Shown here one piece after another: positions 1 through 5,876 of a stretch of DNA of 7,117 nt. Under the pieces are notes generated by a model. It saw nothing but the letters and a program-made list of their open reading frames with translations. It was not told where the DNA came from and did not search any database. The DNA lies in the NCBI GenBank assembly GCA_900553885.1, contig USFD01000127.1, forward strand, positions 1 through 7,117, read 5' to 3'. The translations under genes were made by a program, and so were the position numbers. This DNA comes from an uncultured Ruminococcus sp. Its GTDB lineage: Bacteria; Bacillota; Clostridia; Lachnospirales; Lachnospiraceae. Position 1 is the first letter of the stretch; each line of letters begins with the position of its first letter.

Positions 1-1192
1 CAAATGTCGGCGGTTTTACCGCAACCTGTGTCATATAGAAGATCTTCAGTCTTCTACCACGGTCGGACGGCGGCTGCTGGAGAGCAACTGCCTCGGAAAG
101 GATCTCATTGAGAACACCAGTCTGGATACGGAGTGTCTGATTCTCGATAACTGTATCGATATTCTCAAAGAGCTTCGGAAGTCTCTGGCCTGTTTTTGCA
201 GAAATAAAAATAATCTGTGCATACGGCATAAAGGAAAGGATCTGACGGATCTTCTCTGTATGCTTGTAGATGGTCTTGTCATTTTTCTCAATGGCATCCC
301 ATTTGTTTACAGCTACAATGATACCTTTTCCTCTGTCATGGGCGATTCCCGCGATCTTTGCATCCTGCTCGGTAACTCCCTCGGAAGCATCGATCACAAC
401 TACGACCACATCTGCACGCTCTACAGCTGTTACTGTACGGATAACACTGTAGCGCTCGATCTCTTCTTTTACTTTTCCTTTACGGCGAAGTCCTGCAGTA
501 TCAATAAATACATAATCCTTATTGTTCCAGGTAACCTTGGTATCAATGGCATCACGTGTAGTTCCCGCAATGTTGGATACGATCACACGCTCCTCACCAA
601 GAAGTTTGTTGATCAGAGAAGATTTTCCAACGTTTGGCTTTCCTACGATGGCGATCTTCGGGATATCGTCCTGATCTTCCTCCTCGCTCTTATCTGGGAA
701 CTCTTTGATCACCTCATCCAGCATATCTCCAAGACCCTGTCTGTTGGCTGCGGAAATTGGGATCGGTTCTCCGATTCCAAGATTATAAAATTCATATACA
801 TCCGGCATGTATTTTTCAAAATTATCCACTTTATTTACTACGAGGATAACCGGTTTTCCGGATCTTCTGAGCATGTCGGCCACTTTGGAGTCCGCGTCCA
901 CCAGTCCCTGCCTTACATCTGTCAGGAACAGAATCACATCCGCCGTATCTATGGCGATCTGTGCCTGCTCTCTCATCTGGGAAAGGATCACATCCTTGCT
1001 GTCCGGCTCAATTCCCCCTGTGTCAATCATTGTAAATTCTTTATCCAGCCAGGTTACATCCGCATAAATTCTGTCCCGTGTAACCCCCGGAGTGTCTTTC
1101 ACGATAGAAATTTTTTCTCCTGCCAGAGCGTTGAATAAAGTAGATTTTCCTACATTCGGACGCCCGACAATTGCAACTACCGGTTTACTCAT
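1..1192 (-). CDS. der: Ribosome biogenesis GTPase Der (EngA), 3' end missing
   Basis: Der is a tandem-domain GTPase needed for maturation of the 50S ribosomal subunit. 397 codons are present, and the usual length is about 440, so only the end of the C-terminal KH-like domain is cut off by the window edge. The first G domain shows GRPNVGKS (residues 10-17), DTGG (57-60) and NKVD (120-123). An acidic linker (about 165-177) follows. The second G domain shows GKPNVGKS (184-191), DTAGLRRK (231-238), NKWD (296-299) and SAK (331-333). The KH-like part starts near residue 352 and includes GRRLKIFYMTQVAVKPP, a hallmark of the family. The start overlaps the stop of the upstream DUF512 gene as ATGA and has an AAGGAAGG ribosome binding site 9 bases upstream, so translational coupling is likely. 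The frame is intact throughout. Identification is secure. Confidence 0.97.
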   Translation of the reverse strand, partial: MSKPVVAIVGRPNVGKSTLFNALAGEKISIVKDTPGVTRDRIYADVTWLDKEFTMIDTGGIEPDSKDVILSQMREQAQIAIDTADVILFLTDVRQGLVDADSKVADMLRRSGKPVILVVNKVDNFEKYMPDVYEFYNLGIGEPIPISAANRQGLGDMLDEVIKEFPDKSEEEDQDDIPKIAIVGKPNVGKSSLINKLLGEERVIVSNIAGTTRDAIDTKVTWNNKDYVFIDTAGLRRKGKVKEEIERYSVIRTVTAVERADVVVVVIDASEGVTEQDAKIAGIAHDRGKGIIVAVNKWDAIEKNDKTIYKHTEKIRQILSFMPYAQIIFISAKTGQRLPKLFENIDTVIENQTLRIQTGVLNEILSEAVALQQPPSDRGRRLKIFYMTQVAVKPPTF

Positions 1193-2526
1193 CTATCATT
1201 TCCTTCCTTTATCTCTTCATTTAATATCGAATCAACCAGATCCTGTCCGCTTGATTTTACAATATCAACCCGCACTTGTAAAGCTTCGGACAGTTCTTTT
1301 ACCGTATAATCATCCAGGAAAACATCTGCGTCCGCCTTCATCATACTGCACGGAATCAGCAGCCGGCTGCCCAGTTTTCTGTCCTTCAGCTGAGAGACAA
1401 TATCCTGTCCGGTAACGAGTCCCGATACAGTAATCCGCTCTCCGAAAAAGTCATTGCGGATCCAGTATACATGGATGTGAATCTCCGGATACTTTTCCTC
1501 CATCCGCCGGGCCATCCGGACAAGATACGGATATGCCAGTTTTCCCGTTGCGATGGACAGCTCGCCTTTTTGATTTCCTCCCTGCAGTTTCTGATATGCG
1601 TCTTCAAATTCATTGAGCAGAAGCCGGAGCATTCCCACTCCGTTTTCCAGCTGGAGATACCCGTCATAGCGCTCCTCTTCCGGCACCTCTTCCTCCGCCA
1701 GAAGATACCACTCATCCCCGGCATGAATAAAATGAATCCCATATTCCTCATAGAATTTTTTCTGCCAGCGATGAATCACATCCAGTACCTTTTCTGCATC
1801 TTCTTTTGTAAAGGGTTCCAGAGGATACAGCCCTTCTCTGTACTTTGTAAGACCTACCGGCACAACAGAGACACTTTTCAGGAGAGGAAGATATTTCCCC
1901 AGATCCCGGATGCTTTTCTCCAGTTCTTCCCCGTCGTTAATTCCCCGGCACAGAACAATCTGTCCGTTCATCTCAATGCCGCCCTGATACAGAATATCCA
2001 CTTTTTTCAGCGCGTCTCCGGCAAACCGGTTATGGAGCATCCTGCAGCGCAGTTCCGGATTTGTGGTGTGAAAAGAAATATTGATTGGCTCCAGGCGGTA
2101 CCGGACAATCCTTTCTACGTCCCTGTCGCTCATATTTGTCAGCGTAATATAATTCCCCTGGAGAAAAGACAGACGTGAATCATCATCTTTAAAATACAGC
2201 GTATCCCGCATTCCCGGAGGCATCTGATCAATAAAGCAGAAGATGCACTTATTCCGGCAGGAATGGTACTCGTCCATAAGGCCCTGTTCAAATGTAATTC
2301 CCAGCTGCTCGTCCGGGTCCTTTTCGATTTCCAGCTCCCATTCTTCCCCGTTCTTCTTTTCGATCAGAAGCAGGAGTTCTTCTTCTTCCACATAAAACTG
2401 GTAATCGAAAATATCTTCTATTTCATGTCCGTCAATTGACAGAAGCCTGTCGCCCGGTTCTATCCCCAGTTCCCAGGCAATACTGCCTTCTTCAACAGCT
2501 GCGATATTGTGTATATGTTTCTTCAT
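1189..2526 (-). CDS. DUF512 family protein: PDZ-like domain plus radical SAM-like cluster plus DUF512
   Basis: This 445-residue protein has the architecture of the DUF512 family, whose reaction is not established. An N-terminal PDZ-like segment (about residues 5-70, with GSIAWELGIEPGDRLLSIDG) precedes a CX3CX2C cluster at C90, C94 and C97 (CRNKCIFC), the spacing of radical SAM enzymes that bind a 4Fe-4S cluster and S-adenosylmethionine. The DUF512 region covers roughly residues 210-435, with conserved-looking patches VSVVPVGLTKYREGL (218-232), HAGDEWYLLAE (268-278) and FLDDYTVKEL (403-412). No signal peptide or membrane segment is seen. The start is supported by an AGGAGAG-type site 11-13 bases upstream. 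It is the first gene of a two-gene unit with der, which it overlaps by 4 bases, and an extended -10 promoter lies upstream. The pairing with der hints at ribosome or tRNA maturation, but that is inference only. Confidence 0.92.
   Translation of the reverse strand: MKKHIHNIAAVEEGSIAWELGIEPGDRLLSIDGHEIEDIFDYQFYVEEEELLLLIEKKNGEEWELEIEKDPDEQLGITFEQGLMDEYHSCRNKCIFCFIDQMPPGMRDTLYFKDDDSRLSFLQGNYITLTNMSDRDVERIVRYRLEPINISFHTTNPELRCRMLHNRFAGDALKKVDILYQGGIEMNGQIVLCRGINDGEELEKSIRDLGKYLPLLKSVSVVPVGLTKYREGLYPLEPFTKEDAEKVLDVIHRWQKKFYEEYGIHFIHAGDEWYLLAEEEVPEEERYDGYLQLENGVGMLRLLLNEFEDAYQKLQGGNQKGELSIATGKLAYPYLVRMARRMEEKYPEIHIHVYWIRNDFFGERITVSGLVTGQDIVSQLKDRKLGSRLLIPCSMMKADADVFLDDYTVKELSEALQVRVDIVKSSGQDLVDSILNEEIKEGNDR
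1202..1209 (-). promoter_or_regulatory. Ribosome binding site of der inside the DUF512 gene
   Basis: AAGGAAGG on the minus strand lies 9 bases before the der ATG and within the last codons of the DUF512 gene. With the ATGA stop/start overlap, it suggests that der can be initiated both by re-initiating ribosomes and by fresh ones. This supports the chosen der start. Confidence 0.75.
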
Positions 2527-2569
2527 CTATTCCAGTACTCTCCTCTAAAACCGCTTATGTTTTCCGAAT

Positions 2570-2595
2570 CTGTTTCCGCCAGTTATCCGGAACAG
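2570..2595 (-). other. Hairpin in the DUF512-der leader
   Basis: On the minus strand CTGTTCCG (2595-2588) can pair with CGGAAACAG (2578-2570) with one bulged A and a loop of 9 bases. It lies between the predicted transcription start (about 2599) and the DUF512 ribosome binding site. No U-tract follows, so it is not a terminator. It could stabilise the 5' end of the transcript. It may also be chance. Confidence 0.35.
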
Positions 2596-2605
2596 CCTCC
2601 CTGTA

Positions 2606-2633
2606 AGTATAACATAATTCCCATTTCACGCAA
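2606..2633 (-). promoter_or_regulatory. Predicted promoter for the DUF512-der unit
   Basis: On the minus strand TTGCGT (2633-2628) is followed after 16 bases by TATACT (2611-2606), a 5/6 match to the sigma-70/sigma-A -10 box. It is preceded by TG plus one base (2614-2612), an extended -10. The -35 is weak, which the extended -10 could compensate. Predicted transcription start is near 2599, giving a leader of about 72 bases. Confidence 0.55.
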
Positions 2634-2641
2634 AGGCATGC

Positions 2642-2670
2642 TTGAATTTCGATATAAAAAATGATATAAA
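2642..2670 (+). promoter_or_regulatory. Predicted extended -10 promoter for prs
   Basis: TTGAAT (2642-2647), a 17-base spacer and TATAAA (2665-2670), with TG plus one base immediately before the -10 box (2662-2664), form a good sigma-A promoter facing prs. The sequence GATATAAA occurs twice (2651-2658 and 2663-2670), and a perfect AT-rich palindrome (2664-2676, arms ATATAA/TTATAT around one A) covers the -10 box. A repressor could bind there, but AT-rich palindromes also arise by chance. Predicted start is about 2677. Confidence 0.6.
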
Positions 2671-2676
2671 TTATAT

Positions 2677-2783
2677 GTGTTTTCCTGCCGTATCCTCATG
2701 TTCATACGGCGGACACGCCTTGACCGGACAGCTTTATACCGGCCAGGGCAGCACTCAAATCTAGATTCATACAGGAGAAAATC
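2677..2783 (+). promoter_or_regulatory. Structured 5' leader of prs with two hairpins
   Basis: The leader of about 107 bases can fold into two consecutive hairpins. The first pairs 2685-2693 with 2704-2712 (core GCCGTAT/ATACGGC, nine pairs including one G-U, loop of 10). The second pairs 2717-2727 with 2739-2749 (ten pairs including one G-U, with one A/C mismatch, loop of 11). No U-run follows either, so this is not a classical attenuator. The ribosome binding site AGGAG (2773-2777) lies downstream and unpaired in this fold, 6 bases before the ATG. I do not recognise a known riboswitch class, including the PRPP class of the ykkC group. The function is unknown; possibilities are a protein-binding leader, RNA stabilisation or an undescribed regulatory element. 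Confidence 0.4.
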
Positions 2784-3959
2784 ATGTCAAATATTGAACT
2801 GCTGGAAAGAACTCTTCCCGTAGCCCCACTGAAAATCGTAGCAATGGAAAGCTGCCGCGATCTGGGACAGAAGGTAAATGATTATATTGTTTCTTTCCGT
2901 GAAAACACAATCAACGAAGTTTCCGAATCATCTCTTTATGTCAACTACAAATCAAACAATTATCTGGTTGACTGCTGCTGCCCCCGTTTCGGAACCGGGG
3001 AGGCAAAGGGTATTCTCAGAGAGACCATCCGCGGTACAGACCTTTTTATTATGACAGATGTATGCAATTACAGCCTCACCTATACAGTGAGCGGCCATCT
3101 GAACTACATGTCTCCGGATGACCACTATCAGGATCTGAAACGCATTATCTCCGCGGCAACCGGAAAAGCGAAACGCATTAATGTAATTATGCCGTTTTTG
3201 TACGAAAGCCGTCAGCATAAACGGACCAGAAGAGAATCTCTGGACTGCGCGCTGGCTCTGAAAGAATTAAATGCAATGGGTGTCTCCAATATCATTACAT
3301 TTGACGCTCATGATCCCCGGGTACAGAATGCCATTCCCCTCAGCGGATTTGACAGTTTCAATCCGCCGTACCAGTTTATGAAGGCTCTCTTTCACGCCGT
3401 ACCGGATCTGAAGCCGGACAAGGGACATCTGATGATTGTCAGTCCGGACGAGGGTGCAATGCACCGCGCCGTTTATTTTTCAAATGTACTGGGCGTTGAT
3501 ATGGGTATGTTCTATAAGAGAAGGGATTATTCCAGAATAGTAAACGGAAAAAATCCTATTGTGGCGCATGAATTTCTGGGTGATGATGTATCCGGAATGG
3601 ATGTAATAATTGTAGACGATATGATTTCGTCCGGAGAAAGTATGCTGGATGTGGCAAAACAGCTGAAAAACCGTAACGCGGCCCGGGTATTTGTCTGCAC
3701 AACTTTCGGTCTGTTTACGGACGGATTTTCCAAATTTGACGATTATTACAATAAAGGTTATATCGATAAGGTTGTTACAACAAATCTGACATATCTTCCG
3801 CCGGAGCTCTATGAGAAACCCTACTTTATCGAAGCGGATATGAGCAAGTTTCTGGCACTGATCATTGACTCTTTCAACCACGATATCACCATCGGAGCAG
3901 TTATGAATCCTACTGATAAGATTCACACTCTGCTGGATAAATATAAAGCCCGAAAATAA
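2784..3959 (+). CDS. prs: Ribose-phosphate pyrophosphokinase (PRPP synthetase), long divergent form
   Basis: It transfers the pyrophosphate of ATP to ribose-5-phosphate, making PRPP for purines, pyrimidines, NAD, histidine and tryptophan. At 391 residues it is about 75 longer than the common bacterial enzyme (about 315): extra N-terminus of about 27 residues, an insertion of about 13 in the region 93-120, and a longer C-terminus. Family blocks remain recognisable: RFGTGEAKGILRETIRGTD (68-86), ESRQHKR (141-147, equivalent to ARQDRK), DAHD (174-177, equivalent to DLHA with the catalytic His), SPDEGAMHRA (220-229), KRR (245-247) and VDDMISSGES (277-286), the PRPP/ribose-phosphate loop. That last motif differs from the classical DDxxDTAGT and looks more like the loop of other phosphoribosyltransferases. 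The start is set by AGGAG 6 bases upstream. It is monocistronic, divergent from DUF512-der, and ends at a strong terminator. Sure of the family; substrate details and allostery are inferred. Confidence 0.9.
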   Translation: MSNIELLERTLPVAPLKIVAMESCRDLGQKVNDYIVSFRENTINEVSESSLYVNYKSNNYLVDCCCPRFGTGEAKGILRETIRGTDLFIMTDVCNYSLTYTVSGHLNYMSPDDHYQDLKRIISAATGKAKRINVIMPFLYESRQHKRTRRESLDCALALKELNAMGVSNIITFDAHDPRVQNAIPLSGFDSFNPPYQFMKALFHAVPDLKPDKGHLMIVSPDEGAMHRAVYFSNVLGVDMGMFYKRRDYSRIVNGKNPIVAHEFLGDDVSGMDVIIVDDMISSGESMLDVAKQLKNRNAARVFVCTTFGLFTDGFSKFDDYYNKGYIDKVVTTNLTYLPPELYEKPYFIEADMSKFLALIIDSFNHDITIGAVMNPTDKIHTLLDKYKARK

Positions 3960-3960
3960 A

Positions 3961-4043
3961 AAAGGGATCACCGGCTGAAAACAGCCGTCCCCTTGCCAGA
4001 CCGGCAGGGGGACGGATCAAACCGGGAATCCCTTTATTTTTTT
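3961..4043. terminator. Large branched bidirectional terminator between prs and the DUF1653 gene
   Basis: Outer arms AAAGGGAT (3961-3968) and ATCCCTTT (4028-4035) pair perfectly. They can be extended inwards through 3969-3974/4022-4026 with bulges. Inside are a small hairpin CTG-AAAA-CAG (3975-3984) and a 13-pair stem (3985-3997 with 4003-4015, one G-U, loop of 5). On the plus strand it is followed by a TTTATTTTTTT tract (4033-4043), ending prs. On the minus strand it is followed by TTTTTTATTTT (3963-3953, inside the prs stop region), ending the DUF1653 transcript, whose stop codon overlaps the T-tract. Confidence 0.88.
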
Positions 4044-4536
4044 ATCTCAGGCGTCCGCCTTCATACTTCATTTTTGTTTTCAGAAATCTCAGGAGAGCGG
4101 CATACCTTTCTTCCAACGTTTCCGCTCTCTCCGTAAATTCCAGACTCTCCGCAGCAGCCGTCAGAAACCTGCTGTCAATCTGGGTCTGATGTTTCTGCAG
4201 GAACTCCGCCCGTGATTCATTATCATCCAGATCAAGGAATTCAAGAATCAGCTCCGTCGTATTTCCGTGACGCAGCTTTTTCAGGCTGTGCTCGTCCGTC
4301 TGATTCCGGCAGAGTTCAAACCGGTACTTCTGGTCCGTATGCGGATACTTTCCGGTATCCAGAGGACTCAGGAACGATTCCAGAAGACTTACATACACCT
4401 GATGTTCTCCCTGAAGTGTCTCAAAGACGACAACATCCTCACCGGTCTCCGTGCTGACGGCAATATGCAGAATCTTATATTGTTTTCCTTTAAAATGTTT
4501 GTAAATATCGCCTGGTTTCGGTATTCGCCTGGACAT
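4042..4536 (-). CDS. Small protein with N-terminal DUF1653 domain
   Basis: The 164-residue product begins with a DUF1653-type domain (about residues 5-60): PKPGDIYKHFKGKQYKIL (6-23), then TGEDVVVFETLQG (31-43) and VYVSLLESFLSPLD (47-60). The biochemical role of this domain is not known. The rest (about 85-164) is charged, probably helical, and ends in a basic tail; I recognise no family there. The domain usually sits in short proteins, so the C-terminal helical part of about 100 residues is an addition. The ATG at 4536 is chosen because AAAGGAG lies 6 bases upstream and the DUF1653 homology begins at once. A longer in-frame start at 4620 would read back through a hairpin and into ilvA. It follows ilvA in the same direction, with a hairpin between them, and ends at the bidirectional terminator. 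No signal peptide or membrane helix is seen. Confidence 0.85.
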   Translation of the reverse strand: MSRRIPKPGDIYKHFKGKQYKILHIAVSTETGEDVVVFETLQGEHQVYVSLLESFLSPLDTGKYPHTDQKYRFELCRNQTDEHSLKKLRHGNTTELILEFLDLDDNESRAEFLQKHQTQIDSRFLTAAAESLEFTERAETLEERYAALLRFLKTKMKYEGGRLR

Positions 4537-4542
4537 ATTCGG

Positions 4543-4549
4543 CTCCTTT
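4543..4549 (-). promoter_or_regulatory. Ribosome binding site fixing the DUF1653 start
   Basis: AAAGGAG on the minus strand with a 6-base spacer to the ATG at 4536. It decides the start in favour of the shorter 164-residue product over the in-frame ATG at 4620. Confidence 0.8.
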
Positions 4550-4564
4550 CTGATAATTCTCTCC

Positions 4565-4604
4565 AAAGGGGACTGACCCCTTCGGAAAAGGCTCCGTCCC
4601 CTTT
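4565..4604. terminator. Hairpin between ilvA and the DUF1653 gene, possible weak terminator or REP-like palindrome
   Basis: AAAGGGGAC (4565-4573) pairs perfectly with GTCCCCTTT (4596-4604). The 22 bases between can form a second small stem (4579-4582 with 4588-4591, loop of 5), and 4566-4571 can alternatively pair with 4577-4582. On the ilvA/DUF1653 strand the stem starts within the ilvA stop codon and is followed by only three U residues, so termination would be leaky and partial read-through is expected. It shares CCGTCCCCTT with the prs terminator, which suggests a dispersed repeat. Confidence 0.55.
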
Positions 4605-5818
4605 TAATAAAGTTTTGCACTGATCAGTTTGGGACGGAATCCTGCTTTTTCCAGTGCGTCAAGAATTCTGTTTTTATGTTCTGTGCCAAATGCCTCCATT
4701 GTGATACGCAGTTCCACTGCCGCATTTCTGTTTGTGCTGACAAACTGATTATGTTCCAGCTTGATTACATTGCCCTGCTCATCTGCTATGGTTTTTGCAA
4801 CCTGAACCAGCTCTCCGGGCTTATCCGGCAGGAGCACGGATACCGAGAAGATTCTATCTCTCTGAATCAGGCCGTGCTGAACAATGGAAGACATTGTAAT
4901 TACATCCATATTTCCGCCGCTTAAGATACACACAACTTTCTTGCCTTTACAGTCCAGCTGCTTGAGAGCCGCCACGGAAAGCAGACCGGAGTTTTCTACG
5001 ATCATCTTATGATTTTCTACCATATCCAGAAATGCACCGATCAGCTCATCATCTTCTACCAGAAGCATCTCGTCCACATTATCCCGGACATAGGGAAGGA
5101 TCTTGTCGCCTACTGCCTTTACCGCCGTGCCATCGGCAATCGTATTGGCAGACTCCAGTTCCACTACTTCTCCCGCCTGAAGCGCTGCTGTCATGCTCGC
5201 CGCTTCTGCCGGCTCTACACCGATAATTTTGATCTTGGGATTCAGCATCTTTGCCAGAGTCGAAACTCCTGCAATCAGTCCGCCGCCCCCTACCGGGACA
5301 AGAATATAGTCAACCGTCGGAAGTTCCTGCACGATCTCCATCGCAATCGTTCCCTGTCCGGCAGATACGTCCAGATCATTGAAGGGATGAACGAAGGTAT
5401 AACCGTTTTCCTCTGCCAGTTTGCATGCATATTCATATGCGTCGTCGTATACATCTCCGTAAAGGACCACATCCGCACCATAGCTTTTTGTCCGGTTCAC
5501 TTTAATCAGAGGCGTTACTGTGGGCATAACAATGGTTGCTTTGCAGCCGAACTTTTTCGCCGCAAATGCCACGCCCTGCGCGTGATTGCCGGCTGATGCC
5601 GTAATCAGCCCTCTTTCTCTTTCCTCTTCACTGAGGGTACTGATCTTATAATATGCCCCTCTGATCTTGTAGGCGCCTGTGTGCTGCATATTTTCAGGCT
5701 TTAAGTATACTTTTCCGCCGCACTGCTCGCTCAGATAATCACTGTAAACAAGCTTTGTAGGGTTGGTCACCCTTTTGACAAGTTCACTTGCCTCTTCAAA
5801 TTTCTCCAATGTCAACAT
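4604..5818 (-). CDS. ilvA: Threonine ammonia-lyase, medium form with one ACT domain
   Basis: This cytosolic PLP enzyme deaminates L-threonine to 2-oxobutanoate and ammonia, the entry step to isoleucine. The 404-residue protein has a fold-type II PLP core (about 1-320). The PLP lysine is K51 in GAYKIRGA (48-55), the substrate loop is SAGNHAQG (75-82), and the phosphate-binding glycine loop is VGGGGLIAG (176-184). SGGN (300-303) lies near the cofactor ring. A single C-terminal ACT domain (about 325-404, FSVSVLLPDKPGELVQVAKTI) marks the medium form, in contrast to the E. coli biosynthetic enzyme with two ACT-like units. Whether it is inhibited by isoleucine or works catabolically cannot be told from sequence. 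GAAGGA lies 6 bases before the start. It follows ftsY by 58 bases with no promoter or T-box leader seen, so it is probably co-transcribed with smc-ftsY. ilvA is used as the general family symbol. Confidence 0.94.
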   Translation of the reverse strand: MLTLEKFEEASELVKRVTNPTKLVYSDYLSEQCGGKVYLKPENMQHTGAYKIRGAYYKISTLSEEERERGLITASAGNHAQGVAFAAKKFGCKATIVMPTVTPLIKVNRTKSYGADVVLYGDVYDDAYEYACKLAEENGYTFVHPFNDLDVSAGQGTIAMEIVQELPTVDYILVPVGGGGLIAGVSTLAKMLNPKIKIIGVEPAEAASMTAALQAGEVVELESANTIADGTAVKAVGDKILPYVRDNVDEMLLVEDDELIGAFLDMVENHKMIVENSGLLSVAALKQLDCKGKKVVCILSGGNMDVITMSSIVQHGLIQRDRIFSVSVLLPDKPGELVQVAKTIADEQGNVIKLEHNQFVSTNRNAAVELRITMEAFGTEHKNRILDALEKAGFRPKLISAKLY

Positions 5819-5847
5819 TTCCTATCCTTCTTTCTGTTTCTAGACTC

Positions 5848-5876
5848 ACTGTTTCGGATCTGCCTTTCCGGACAGT
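5848..5876 (-). other. Weak intercistronic hairpin between ftsY and ilvA
   Basis: ACTGT directly after the ftsY stop (5876-5872) pairs with ACAGT (5852-5848), and inside it CGGA/TCCG (5870-5867 with 5858-5855) can continue after an internal loop. No U-tract follows, so it should not terminate. It may mark RNA processing between the cistrons or mean nothing. Confidence 0.3.

Noticed and set aside
260..1138. Long plus-strand open frame of 292 codons
   Set aside because: It is antisense to der, whose minus-strand frame carries all GTPase motifs. The plus-strand translation is Cys/His/Tyr-rich, has no ribosome binding site and matches no family.
1471..2178. Plus-strand open frame of 235 codons opposite DUF512
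   Set aside because: Shadow of the DUF512 coding frame; no ribosome binding site or domain.
2597..2783. Small gene, tRNA or CRISPR repeat in the divergent intergenic region
   Set aside because: No open frame with a ribosome binding site, no cloverleaf with a T-arm, and no regularly spaced repeats were found; promoters and leader hairpins account for the region.
3480..3971. Minus-strand open frame of 163 codons opposite prs
   Set aside because: Shadow of prs. It begins within the prs coding region and its other end lies in the terminator.
4537..4620. N-terminal extension of 28 codons for the DUF1653 gene
   Set aside because: It would be encoded by the ilvA 3' end and the hairpin, lacks a ribosome binding site, and the internal ATG at 4536 has a perfect one.
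5009..5596. Plus-strand open frame of 195 codons opposite ilvA
   Set aside because: Antisense shadow of a well-conserved PLP enzyme; composition is unlike a real protein.
5819..5876. T-box or other amino-acid leader before ilvA
   Set aside because: The gap is only 58 bases, far too short for a T-box, and has no terminator/antiterminator pair.
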